Counted from the stretch's first letter, positions 1 to 7,359 are shown. The stretch is DNA of 15,586 bases from Acidimicrobiales bacterium (GCA_013044465.1 JABEUL010000203.1:1-15586), one strand, 5' to 3'. Numbers and translations: made by a program. The notes: generated from the letters alone by a model not told the origin.

Positions 1-139
1 CATATTCAACTATAACATGCTACCCCACTTATCGCGCGGATAGTTCTACGGTGAGCCCTAAGGGAACTTGAGAGCCGTAGTTGCAGGCATGTAAGCAAAT
101 CTAAGTAAGTTTTATGTATCAGTGATATAGTCTGTTCTT
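1..139. other. Leader region without a recognised gene
   Basis: No coding frame or RNA gene was recognised here. An inverted repeat pairs CTACGG (46-51) with CCGTAG (75-80) around a 23-base loop, which itself contains a small CCC-TAA-GGG palindrome. There is no following T-run, so it is not a clear terminator. A TAnnnT hexamer (TAGTCT, 128-133) ends exactly six bases before the GTG at 140 and could be the -10 box of a leaderless transcript. Confidence 0.3.
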
Positions 140-562
140 GTGGGTTATTTTCCTAACAAATCAATGATTGGAAGTAGAAAATTCGTGGGTGGGGTTGAGC
201 CACATACAATCGGTTCAACACCACAAAATAAAGTGTCAACTGGCCTTGATGGTTACCTAGATCAAACAGGTATTTTTGGAGTTGCCCAAGGTCTCAGAAT
301 TGGAGAGAATCTCTGGGTTCTCGCATTTGATGAGATAAATTCGACGTCTTTGAGGACAGTGTTTTCGAATCGGTTTACGGAGTCCAGATTTAATGGATTG
401 ACATTGTCGCATTCACTGTCCATATTTGGCCCGAGCGTTAATTTAAATTCAGACGAACCACTCGATGCTAAAGTTTCTATTCCAACAAAAATTGCGGGGA
501 TTGCATCGCCTAATCCCACGTTACTTCACCATTCAGTGAACCAACAATTGGTTCGCTCTTAG
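140..562 (+). CDS. Doubtful hypothetical protein, 140 aa
   Basis: This is an open frame from GTG to TAG that resembles no family I know. It has no signal peptide, no membrane segment and no cysteine. The predicted protein is rich in Ser, Asn, Gly and Leu, and its last 30 residues read poorly as protein. There is no Shine-Dalgarno, but TAGTCT lies six bases upstream of the GTG, as expected for a leaderless start. The final 30 bases form a strong hairpin (535-557), which argues that this end may act at the nucleic-acid level. The complementary strand also has an open frame (262-519), so either one or neither may be real. Confidence 0.3.
   Translation: MGYFPNKSMIGSRKFVGGVEPHTIGSTPQNKVSTGLDGYLDQTGIFGVAQGLRIGENLWVLAFDEINSTSLRTVFSNRFTESRFNGLTLSHSLSIFGPSVNLNSDEPLDAKVSIPTKIAGIASPNPTLLHHSVNQQLVRS
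535..557 (+). promoter_or_regulatory. Ten-base-pair hairpin just ahead of the zinc-ribbon gene
   Basis: AGTGAACCAA (535-544) pairs with TTGGTTCGCT (548-557) across a three-base CAA loop; one of the ten pairs is a G-U wobble. The hairpin ends nine bases before the AGGAGGT ribosome binding site (566-572) of the next gene. No T-tract follows, so it is not a standard intrinsic terminator. It could instead be a processing site, an mRNA-stability element or a translation-modulating hairpin. Confidence 0.45.
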
Positions 563-575
563 ATCAGGAGGTCAA

Positions 576-1232
576 ATGGCTCAGGTAATTTCATTTACTA
601 ATAACTATACGGATCACTCGACACAAGATGGATATCAGTTCGAGTTTTTCTGCATGAGGTGCGGCAATGGTTATGAATCGCCATTCCAGAGATCCATTGG
701 TGGCCTAGGCAGAATGGCATCAATTGGAGGCAGCCTTTTCGGGGGAGCCCTTGGCGACAGAGTTGAACAGGCTGGTTTTGATGCACAGTGGCTAAAAGGA
801 GGAAATAGAGGAAAAGGCTGGGATAAAGCTCTACAAAAGGCTGCCGAAGAGGTTCAGCATTTCTTCAACCAGTGTCACAGATGTGGTCAGTGGGTCTGTC
901 AAAGCGTGTGCTGGAACGAAGAAAAGGGTCTTTGTGTGCAGTGCTCCCCCAAGCTAGATCAAGAAATCACGGCCATGCAATCTGAAGCCCAAATCGGTCA
1001 ACTCCAGACCAAAATTCAGCAGGTTGACTGGACTGAGAATGTCAACTACACCGATGAAGCTACAGCAATGTGTCCTGAATGTAAAAAAGAATCAGGAGGC
1101 GGAAAATTTTGCAAAGTTTGTGGACATCCACTGGCCGCAGCACCTGAGTCAATGACTAGATTCTGTGGCAACTGCGGAACAAAACTGGGAGATGCCAATT
1201 TTTGTCCGGAGTGTGGATCGCCTGGGGAGTAA
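576..1232 (+). CDS. Zinc-ribbon protein with four predicted metal sites, 218 aa
   Basis: A cytoplasmic protein of unknown function with sixteen cysteines, just enough for four tetra-cysteine zinc sites. CxxC pairs lie at 26/29 and 100/103; four more cysteines at 108, 112, 120 and 123 flank a WVCQSVCWN motif. Two classical zinc ribbons close the protein (166/169 with 179/182, and 197/200 with 210/213). Residues 42-60 are glycine-rich and hydrophobic, like a glycine zipper, and a stretch with coiled-coil character covers about 127-150. The start is fixed by AGGAGGT four bases upstream. The last codons run directly into the following gene, whose TTG lies four bases past this stop, so the two are probably co-translated. 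Zinc ribbons of this kind usually bind protein or nucleic acid; which applies here is unknown. Confidence 0.85.
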   Translation: MAQVISFTNNYTDHSTQDGYQFEFFCMRCGNGYESPFQRSIGGLGRMASIGGSLFGGALGDRVEQAGFDAQWLKGGNRGKGWDKALQKAAEEVQHFFNQCHRCGQWVCQSVCWNEEKGLCVQCSPKLDQEITAMQSEAQIGQLQTKIQQVDWTENVNYTDEATAMCPECKKESGGGKFCKVCGHPLAAAPESMTRFCGNCGTKLGDANFCPECGSPGE

Positions 1233-1239
1233 TCAATTG
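1224..1239 (+). promoter_or_regulatory. Ribosome binding site deciding a TTG start
   Basis: GGGGAG at 1224-1229 lies inside the last codons of the zinc-ribbon gene, seven bases before the TTG at 1237. It supports this start over the in-frame GTG codons further upstream and implies translational coupling of the two genes. Confidence 0.6.
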
Positions 1240-2679
1240 AATTACAAGCTCTTGGATGGTTCTGGGACGGTAGTAGAAGAGGGAGAATGTACGACTAACT
1301 TCGCAGCCGGAACTGTCAATATCGTCCCTAAATCTGGCCAACCAATTGTTGCCAAGGGAAGCGAAGTAGACATAACCGAACCCGATCCATACTCTATTTC
1401 AATTGGCTTTAGTGGATCTTTTTCCGTAATCCTATCCATGATGGGACCAAAGAGGGGCCCCATATTAGATGAATTAAGAAAATCCAAGCAGACTACCTAT
1501 CGAGGTGCGCATTTGCTGGTCGGCATTGGGAAAGCGAGCAAATACAAAGGACTTGTAAATGAAACTGAAGCTGAAATCTGCCTTTACGATGACGCACTTG
1601 TTTGCATTGGCCAATCAGGTCCACCTCTCCAAACTCTATATTCTTTTATTGATAATTTCGACGAAGATGCAACAGGTTATACCTTTAATCTCTCAATTTA
1701 TGGGAACCAGACTCTGGAGATAAAGAGGCTGGCCAAAATGACCTCACCTTTTAAGTCCGAACTTTCCGACAAAATATCTAAAACTAAAATTAGGACGAGC
1801 GCATTTTTTTCAGCTCTATTTCCAGGTCTCGAAGCAATTCCCCTTAGACTTCTTTCTTCCAAACTTCAAGACGGAGTAGCCACAAAACTTGCCGACTTGA
1901 ACGACATTAATGAGAATTTAGCTTCGCAACTGATTGATTTGACCACGAGCGATGACATCAAAGACAAAATTGAGTCTCTTCAGGGTAAATTTGAATCGTG
2001 GATTGGTTTCAAACAAGTTAGATCCGTTGAAAAGGCAGGCTATGGCGGAGGGGCTTATTTTGACCATACTCACCAAAAGATTGACGATCATGGTGGAAGT
2101 CAAGGAATGGCCTCTGGATTTCAAGGGGCCATGATGGCCTCGGCAATGGGAGGAATGAATCAGGGTTTTCAAGGTGGCTTTGGTTTTGATGCACCATTTG
2201 GAAGTGGTGGATCCGCTATGGCATTCGAAATGCTCAATATGATGCCAGGACGTTCGATGATGGGATTTGGCGGACTTAGCAATAACACCGCTCATGAGGT
2301 GAAAGAGCGGCAAGTATTTGAAACTCAAAACATCACACTCGGTTCGACCTCCTACAAAGATCTGAAAGTATCAGGGAAGAGGCCGTCCATTTTGGCATTT
2401 TCCATTTTTGAAGGAAAAGCCGGAGAACTTATATATCAAACCCTAAATGACGACTTGCCTACCCAGGTATTTAAGGGAATGGGAATAAAGGAGCTCAATT
2501 TTGCCCTTGCTTTAATTGACTTTAGAGTGGAAGCTCTCAAAAGTGTCGACGACTTGACTTCTGGTTACAGATCAGCAATTGAACAACTTGATTATCTGTC
2601 CTCGTTAAAAAACTGCTACCTCGGATCGGTCAATTTAGACTCCGAATGGACACAGAACCTAGAATCTATGCTGTCTTAA
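1237..2679 (+). CDS. Uncharacterised protein with Gly/Met/Phe-rich linker, 480 aa
   Basis: I do not recognise a named family. I chose the TTG at 1237 because GGGGAG (1224-1229) lies seven bases upstream. A GTG at 1213 or 1165 would overlap the zinc-ribbon gene and add residues that are only a frame-shifted reading of its end. Residues 1-165 look beta-rich, with a PH- or GRAM-like pattern (about 90-165). A helical segment covers about 170-260. A low-complexity linker (about 267-347) is rich in Gly, Met, Phe and Ser, with aromatic-glycine repeats. The tail (350-480) is alpha/beta. There is no signal peptide or clear membrane helix. The linker resembles flexible or condensate-prone segments, but that is inference. 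The four-base gap to the zinc-ribbon gene suggests that the two proteins work together. Confidence 0.8.
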   Translation: MNYKLLDGSGTVVEEGECTTNFAAGTVNIVPKSGQPIVAKGSEVDITEPDPYSISIGFSGSFSVILSMMGPKRGPILDELRKSKQTTYRGAHLLVGIGKASKYKGLVNETEAEICLYDDALVCIGQSGPPLQTLYSFIDNFDEDATGYTFNLSIYGNQTLEIKRLAKMTSPFKSELSDKISKTKIRTSAFFSALFPGLEAIPLRLLSSKLQDGVATKLADLNDINENLASQLIDLTTSDDIKDKIESLQGKFESWIGFKQVRSVEKAGYGGGAYFDHTHQKIDDHGGSQGMASGFQGAMMASAMGGMNQGFQGGFGFDAPFGSGGSAMAFEMLNMMPGRSMMGFGGLSNNTAHEVKERQVFETQNITLGSTSYKDLKVSGKRPSILAFSIFEGKAGELIYQTLNDDLPTQVFKGMGIKELNFALALIDFRVEALKSVDDLTSGYRSAIEQLDYLSSLKNCYLGSVNLDSEWTQNLESMLS

Positions 2680-3079
2680 ATGATGCAATACATTTTAATG
2701 CCGACTTTAAAACATTCCATATATTAATTAATGGCGCCAATGAGCAATTGGCGAGATTTTCAAATAAGACTGCAAATTTTAGCAACACGGGCAATATGGA
2801 TCAACTCGATTTATATCAAAACATATTTTGTCGGCAAAATTATTTTAGTAACCGCGATCCGTGGGCTTAGAAATTTTGAAGCCGGATCACTAAACAAGTT
2901 GTTAAGCAATCTCTATATGCTGTCTGCGATGGGTTTGGATTTGGCGCTAACTCAAACGTGTTATATCACGATAGCAATATCTTGTAATTCCTTTAGGCAA
3001 AATGTACTCGATTCCTAAAATCTATAAGGAGATTAATATAGAGAAGATCAATTCCAAACTCACCAAATATCATTTGCGC
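2680..3079. other. Non-coding stretch of 400 bases, AT-rich
   Basis: Short open frames occur on the plus strand (for example 2646-2870, 2731-3018 and 3002-3184), but they overlap one another, lack plausible protein composition and have no convincing ribosome binding sites. The stretch lies between two convergent genes. Apart from one hairpin (2735-2753) I see no RNA gene, repeat family or insertion-sequence end. It may be decayed sequence or the 3' untranslated regions of the two flanking genes. Confidence 0.4.
2735..2753 (+). terminator. Terminator-like hairpin after the 480-aa gene
   Basis: CGCCAAT (2735-2741) pairs perfectly with ATTGGCG (2747-2753) across a five-base loop, 55 bases after the stop codon. 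It is followed by AGATTTT, a short and imperfect T-tract. Position and shape fit a weak intrinsic terminator. Confidence 0.4.
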
Positions 3080-3919
3080 TTAACCAGAAGCCGATGGCTG
3101 CAACACGAAATCGCCAACGTCTTTATTCGTAGGGAATGCCAGAGCAACACCGTTTACACTTACCTGAGTTCCTGCTTTTCCTAGTGTCAAGTCAACTACT
3201 CCACTTACTTTCACTACAGTTGCAATCCCTGGCGACAAAGATTGTCCAATTGGAGAGAAAGTCTTGCCATTTGCCAATTGTTCGCTCACCTGCACATAGC
3301 AAGCTTGACTTGTAATTATTGTTAGTTTATAAGTGCCGGTTGGAACAGGAAATGAGAGTGGCGAAGCAGTTAGCGAGATAGGTGAAATCGTCGCAGGAGC
3401 AATTGATGGAACAGTAAGACTTGAATTGCCTTGCGTAGATCTAGCAGCCGACGTAGTTGTGGACAACCCAGACTTACTTGGAGTTGAAGGTGACATTACA
3501 ACCAAGATGACTGCAATTATCGCCACTATTACAACCACGCCAGCTAACCCCGAAGCCACGCTAACTAGTGGAGGCAGCCCATACTTAAGATCCCTTAATT
3601 GTTCGCTAACTCCCCCACGATTATCAAGTTCTAAATCATTTTCAAAGTCAGTGTCCTCTTCGTCTTCATCTTCATCTTCATCTTCAATCGAGGGAACCAA
3701 CATTGTGTCGGGGCCATCGGGTTCTTCATCCCAATTTTCTGGTCCTTGAAACCTAGCGTTTCTAGAAGTCCGGCTTGCCTCCTGCACAACATGACCAAGT
3801 CTTCCAAGCTGACGCTTATGAGCCTCTATTTCTTTGCCCGTTGAAGGTTCGGAAACAATGGTTCGCCAAACGACAATTACCACTATTGCCACTAGTAGCA
3901 AGATTGCTATAGCTACCAT
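3080..3919 (-). CDS. Two-helix membrane protein with RodZ-like outer domain, 279 aa
   Basis: A membrane segment at residues 2-18 is followed by a charged cytoplasmic loop that ends in an almost purely acidic run (79-93). A second membrane helix (118-142), a Ser/Thr/Pro-rich spacer (143-193) and a beta-rich C-terminal domain (about 194-275) complete it. The spacing of Tyr, Val and Gly in that domain resembles the DUF4115 module at the end of RodZ, but there is no RodZ helix-turn-helix at the N-terminus. Positive charge after the first helix predicts that the loop is inside and the C-terminal domain outside. GGAGG (3928-3932) sits eight bases before the ATG. It lies 38 bases behind the epimerase gene on the same strand, so co-transcription is likely. 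A role in cell envelope or shape is inference. Confidence 0.7.
   Translation of the reverse strand: MVAIAILLLVAIVVIVVWRTIVSEPSTGKEIEAHKRQLGRLGHVVQEASRTSRNARFQGPENWDEEPDGPDTMLVPSIEDEDEDEDEEDTDFENDLELDNRGGVSEQLRDLKYGLPPLVSVASGLAGVVVIVAIIAVILVVMSPSTPSKSGLSTTTSAARSTQGNSSLTVPSIAPATISPISLTASPLSFPVPTGTYKLTIITSQACYVQVSEQLANGKTFSPIGQSLSPGIATVVKVSGVVDLTLGKAGTQVSVNGVALAFPTNKDVGDFVLQPSASG
3661..3684 (-). repeat. Hexamer tandem repeat encoding the acidic run
   Basis: Three perfect CATCTT units (3667-3684) follow one variant unit CGTCTT (3661-3666). On the coding strand they give alternating Asp and Glu residues. Because the unit is six bases, gain or loss of copies would change only the length of the acidic loop and would not shift the frame. 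Confidence 0.7.
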
Positions 3920-3957
3920 CAGCTAAACCTCCAAATCAATTCGCACGTTCTACCGAT

Positions 3958-4509
3958 TCATGTCCGAGTCGGATAAACAGGCGTTCTTACCTTTTCGATA
4001 TCTGCACGCAGGGGATTTGCCTTGTCTCGCTTTGAAAGCACAGGATCAGCTACTCCCCAGTCAGCACCTATCTCTGGATCACTCCACAAAACTCCTAATT
4101 CGTCGTTGTCGTTGTAATAACTATCCACCATATACGTAAGAAGCAAGTCAGTCAACGTCGAAAATCCATGGGCGACTCCCGGCGGAATAAACACTCCTCG
4201 ATCCTCCATCCCGTCCAAATCGATTATCTGAGTTGCCTTCTCTGTAGGTGAACCAACCCTAAGGTCATGGAGCACTACCCTCATCTTGCCTCGAAGCGGA
4301 TACCAGTAGTCTGCTTGATGCATATGGTAATGAAGCCCAACTACTGCCCCAGCCTGCTTTTCTGATCTATTTCCTTGAACCATTTCTCGTCCGAGACCAA
4401 ACCAAGACCTTCTATAGGTTTCAACGAATCGTCCCCTCTCGTCACTATGACTAACTGGTTCAACTATCAAAACGTCCTCAATAACATCAGATTTAATTAA
4501 ATTGGCCAA
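3958..4509 (-). CDS. rfbC: dTDP-4-dehydrorhamnose 3,5-epimerase family protein, 183 aa
   Basis: This is a cupin-fold sugar-nucleotide epimerase of the RmlC family, of normal length (about 180 aa). The family inverts C3 and C5 of dTDP-4-keto-6-deoxyglucose on the way to dTDP-L-rhamnose. Visible hallmarks are SDERGRFVETYR (22-33), GLHYH (58-62) with the catalytic His60, PPGVAHGF (109-116), YYNDNDELG (131-139, holding the active-site Tyr) and SDPEIGADW (143-151). The stretch after His60 reads HQADYWYPLRGK, where classical RmlC has a Q-x-K-L core, so the substrate may differ. The start is TTG at 4509, with only a weak, distant AAGG upstream. No other dTDP-rhamnose gene lies in the window. The membrane protein gene follows 38 bases downstream. 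Family membership is firm; the precise reaction is not. Confidence 0.75.
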   Translation of the reverse strand: MANLIKSDVIEDVLIVEPVSHSDERGRFVETYRRSWFGLGREMVQGNRSEKQAGAVVGLHYHMHQADYWYPLRGKMRVVLHDLRVGSPTEKATQIIDLDGMEDRGVFIPPGVAHGFSTLTDLLLTYMVDSYYNDNDELGVLWSDPEIGADWGVADPVLSKRDKANPLRADIEKVRTPVYPTRT

Positions 4510-4554
4510 CTTATTTACTACCTTTTTCGCTGTTTTCTTAAAACTCTAGCGACA

Positions 4555-4582
4555 ATTCTAATGCTATAACTGATTACTGCAA
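4555..4582 (-). promoter_or_regulatory. Possible promoter of the epimerase operon
   Basis: Read on the minus strand, TTGCAG (4577-4582) and TAGAAT (4555-4560) are separated by 16 bases. They match the sigma-70 -35 and -10 consensus at three and five of six positions. The site would serve the epimerase and membrane-protein genes, with a leader of about 40 bases. Confidence 0.3.
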
Positions 4583-4640
4583 CTTAGAATCGAGACATTC
4601 TGCATGGTTATCTGCATTATTTGACAAGTATCTGGCTTAA

Positions 4641-5105
4641 TTAGCTCAGTTTTTGGTACTCTCCCTTGAAATACATGAGAGGTTTTCCAGGTCTTCTTTC
4701 GAGATCAATTACCCTTGCCACAACTAAATCGTGATCGCCACCTTCATGAATTGCATGTATTTCAAACTCCACCCAGGCCAAAACCCCCTCTAATATTGGC
4801 ACGCCAAACTCATTGGCGTGCCAATTGATGGATTTAAATTTGTCACCTCCGCTAACGGCGAAGGTGGCGGCGATATCTTGTTGGGACTGTGCCAAGACAT
4901 TAATCGCGCCCCTATTTTGATTTTTGATTCTCGGCCATGTAGTCGAAGATTTTGCTGGCGCAAATGTCACTAAAGGAGGGATCAGTGAAAGTGACATAAA
5001 TGACTGACAGGTAAATCCGCACGGCCCATCTTTATCAATACTCGTCACGACAGTAATTCCACTAATAAAATGACCAAGCACCTCTCTGAAGCTTTCCTGC
5101 AACAA
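4641..5105 (-). CDS. Flavin reductase-like FMN-binding protein, 154 aa
   Basis: A split-barrel flavin reductase of the HpaC/HsaB type. Such proteins reduce FMN or FAD with NAD(P)H and hand the reduced flavin to a partner monooxygenase. Signature stretches are GITVVTS (16-22), GFTCQSFMSLSLIPP (30-44), INVLA (68-72), GGDHDLVVARV (122-132) and PLMYFKGEYQKL (142-153). The length is normal. The start is one of two adjacent TTG codons (5105 or 5102), decided by GGAGG (5111-5115) five or eight bases upstream; an ATG overlapping that site runs into a stop after two codons. No monooxygenase lies beside it, so its partner must be encoded elsewhere, and a different flavin-dependent role cannot be excluded. 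Confidence 0.85.
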   Translation of the reverse strand: MLQESFREVLGHFISGITVVTSIDKDGPCGFTCQSFMSLSLIPPLVTFAPAKSSTTWPRIKNQNRGAINVLAQSQQDIAATFAVSGGDKFKSINWHANEFGVPILEGVLAWVEFEIHAIHEGGDHDLVVARVIDLERRPGKPLMYFKGEYQKLS

Positions 5106-5263
5106 TTAAGCCTCCATTTTCGCGTCAATCAAAGAATAAAAATAACTCAACTGGCAGTTAGGCTGTAATATTTCCAACGCTTGTAGTGAATGAAAAGTTA
5201 CTTTGGACCGCGCATAGAATTTATCCACACGAGTCATAGAATAACCATTCACAGCTGTTGGAG

Positions 5264-6226
5264 TCATGATCCAATGTGATGTACTTTCCTCACACTTGAT
5301 CTAGTTTTGATGTCTTTGAAAAGAGAGTCTTGAAAATTACCCGGGAATCCTTCGGATAGATCAATTTGCATGCCTTCAGTGGCTGAAAAGATTCTAGGTG
5401 GATCGTCATGGGCAAGGGACTTTGCAGAAAGTGCCATTAGATCCAAGTCGCCATCCTTATGGGCTGGATCGTGATGATATAGGGCAAGTGCTTTTACTTC
5501 AGCTCTTTCAGCAACTGTTACGGCATAATCAATAGTTGAATGACCCCAATCTGCCTTTTGCTCAAACTCCTCAGAAGTAAACTGCGCATCATGGATCAAT
5601 AGGTCAACACCACGACAAAGAGCGAGAACTTCTTTGCTAACAGCACCGTCTTCCCAACCAAGTGGAGCTTGATGATCACTTACGTAAGCAAGGGAGTGAC
5701 CACCTGAATCAACTCTGTAACCAAGAGTGAGTCCACCTTGGTGAGGAACCTCTCTTGCTGTTACTTTTAATTCACCAATTTGAAACGAATCTCCAGGACG
5801 CAAACCATGTAGTCTTATAGAACTCAAGAGGTCCCACACTCCAACTGGAAAAAAAGGTGGTGACATGAATCTGTGATAGGCATCCAGTAGAGATCTATCT
5901 TCTTGGGACGGACCATAGATATCTAGGACACTCCCCAATCGGTTGGCCTGAGGCATAAAAGGTAGCCCCTGGATGTGATCCCAGTGCAGATGGGTAACAA
6001 ATGAAATTGCGTGTATGGGCTCATCTGGCAAACCCCCATTGGAGATATTCTTAGAATCTAAATACTCGCCAAGCGGACGGAGCCCCGTACCAAGATCTAA
6101 AATTACCGGTGGCGTATCGGCTCCAGCTTCAATTAGGACGCAAGACGTATTTCCGCCGTAGCGCTGATAATCAGCCCCACTGACAGGGCACGAACCCCTA
6201 ACTCCGAAAAAGGTCACCTTCAACAT
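5264..6226 (-). CDS. Metallo-beta-lactamase-fold hydrolase, 320 aa
   Basis: The sequence has the full metal-binding set of the fold: THLHWDH (78-84), a histidine in VPHQG (162), an aspartate in YVSDHQAP (184) and a histidine pair in ALYHHDP (251-252). The opening GVRGSCPVSG (8-17) with YGGNTSCV (23-30) marks the branch related to PhnP phosphodiesterases and RNase Z, whose members usually cut phosphodiester bonds. The closing SATEGMQIDL (281-290) is also typical of this group. It is a soluble cytoplasmic protein. The ATG start has GAGAG nine bases upstream. It is transcribed away from the alpha/beta hydrolase; the 115 bases between them must hold both promoters. The substrate is unknown, and an RNase Z assignment would need the exosite, which I do not see. 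Confidence 0.85.
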   Translation of the reverse strand: MLKVTFFGVRGSCPVSGADYQRYGGNTSCVLIEAGADTPPVILDLGTGLRPLGEYLDSKNISNGGLPDEPIHAISFVTHLHWDHIQGLPFMPQANRLGSVLDIYGPSQEDRSLLDAYHRFMSPPFFPVGVWDLLSSIRLHGLRPGDSFQIGELKVTAREVPHQGGLTLGYRVDSGGHSLAYVSDHQAPLGWEDGAVSKEVLALCRGVDLLIHDAQFTSEEFEQKADWGHSTIDYAVTVAERAEVKALALYHHDPAHKDGDLDLMALSAKSLAHDDPPRIFSATEGMQIDLSEGFPGNFQDSLFKDIKTRSSVRKVHHIGS

Positions 6227-6341
6227 GGCGTAATTCTCTCAACAATCTCCACAATTAAACAAAATACTGCCTTTTTCTCTAATGTGCGCAAATAACTACT
6301 CACAGTGTACATTTTTTATACGAAACTAGTTTGGAGAATAA

Positions 6342-7214
6342 ATGGAAGAAATAACTGTAGACGCTCACAAAATTCAACTCAAGGCTCTCTACTCAGGGGA
6401 AAAGTCCGATCCGTTGGCAATTATTCTGCATGGTTTTCCAGACTCCCCCAAGAGCTGGGTGCCTTTAGGCTGTCGCCTAGTGAATCTCGGATTCAGAGTG
6501 GTGATTCCCTGGATGAGAGGTTATTATCCTTCACCAATTGATCCTAATGGGCAATACCTAACGGGTGCATTGGCAATGGATGCCATTAGTATCCATGAGC
6601 ATCTAGAAGGAGATAGCAGATCGATCATTATTGGACACGACTATGGGGCCATGGCCCTTTATGGCGCATGTGCAATTGATAGTTCTATTTTTAAGGCCGC
6701 CGTAGCTGCCTCAGTGCCGCCAGCGGGCTCCATTGCAGAAGGTTTCTTGAATTACGATCAGCTCAGGCGAAGCTGGTATATGTTTTTCTTCCAATCCCCA
6801 TTTGCAGAGTTCGCCGTAGCGCAAAATGACTTGAATTTTATTGAAAGGCTCTGGCAAGACTGGTCGCCAGGAATTAGTGCCGAGGAATATACAGAAGATG
6901 CAAAGGCAGCCTTAAGAGAACCTGGACATTTAAATGCTGCACTTAGCTACTACAAGGCAGTTCTAAACCCAACCACGCCGCCCGAAGATCTAATTGTCCC
7001 ACAGTCTAAAACAACACAGATCAGCAGTGTTCCCACTCTTTATATTCACGGATTTAATGACGGATGTATTGGGATGGAAGTTGCAAAAAGTGCACTGAAG
7101 TATCTGCCAGAAAATAGCAAAATGGAAGTTATTCCAAGGTCCGGTCACTTCCTCCAAGTCGAAAGTCCAGAAATTTTCAATGACCTTGTGTGCACATTTG
7201 TCTCAACTTTCTAA
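6342..7214 (+). CDS. Alpha/beta hydrolase, epoxide hydrolase-like, 290 aa
   Basis: This is a complete single-domain alpha/beta hydrolase. The oxyanion-hole motif HGFPDS (30-35), the nucleophile elbow GHDYG (98-102) and the late histidine in RSGHFLQVE (269) are present. The elbow carries Asp100 rather than Ser, which is the mark of epoxide hydrolases and haloalkane dehalogenases. Asp240 (in HGFNDG) is a good candidate for the charge-relay acid. Paired tyrosines in the cap (203-204) would fit epoxide activation. GGAG lies about six bases before the ATG. The gene stands alone on this strand, so no pathway is implied by its neighbours. Substrate is not predictable, and dehalogenase activity is the main alternative. 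Confidence 0.85.
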   Translation: MEEITVDAHKIQLKALYSGEKSDPLAIILHGFPDSPKSWVPLGCRLVNLGFRVVIPWMRGYYPSPIDPNGQYLTGALAMDAISIHEHLEGDSRSIIIGHDYGAMALYGACAIDSSIFKAAVAASVPPAGSIAEGFLNYDQLRRSWYMFFFQSPFAEFAVAQNDLNFIERLWQDWSPGISAEEYTEDAKAALREPGHLNAALSYYKAVLNPTTPPEDLIVPQSKTTQISSVPTLYIHGFNDGCIGMEVAKSALKYLPENSKMEVIPRSGHFLQVESPEIFNDLVCTFVSTF

Positions 7215-7332
7215 ATTGAATAAAATCAAAATCTATTTTTATGCATTGAACTCTTATGGTTCACCGACTGGATGACATTATAAAAGTCAAAATTTATTTG
7301 CCACAACTAGGAGCTTTTGACTTCTCCTCACA

Positions 7333-7359
7333 GGCTTAAAAGCCCTGGTCTTACAGGGC
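7333..7359. terminator. Overlapping hairpins between convergent genes
   Basis: GCCCTG (7342-7347) pairs with CAGGGC (7354-7359) over a six-base loop. A second, mutually exclusive hairpin uses GGCT (7333-7336) and AGCC (7341-7344). They lie between the ends of the alpha/beta hydrolase and MaoC genes, where a two-way terminator is expected, but neither side has a good T-run. Confidence 0.3.

Noticed and set aside
262..519. 85-residue minus-strand frame
   Set aside because: No family resemblance and no ribosome binding site evident; it overlaps the slightly better supported frame at 140-562.
1165..1236. Extended start (GTG 1165 or 1213) for the 480-residue protein
   Set aside because: The extra residues are a frame-shifted reading of the zinc-ribbon gene, while TTG 1237 has GGGGAG at ideal distance.
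2646..3184. Several short plus-strand frames of 60-95 residues
   Set aside because: They overlap one another and flanking genes, lack ribosome binding sites and have no recognisable protein character.
3333..3749. 138-residue open frame on the plus strand
   Set aside because: It lies fully antisense to the two-helix membrane protein. Its poly-Ser run is simply the reverse reading of the acidic hexamer repeat.
5221..5229. TTATCCACA, a perfect match to the E. coli DnaA box
   Set aside because: It is a single copy with no cluster of boxes, no dnaA, dnaN or gyrase gene nearby, and a nine-base match is expected by chance about once per 130 kb on two strands. It is not evidence for an origin.
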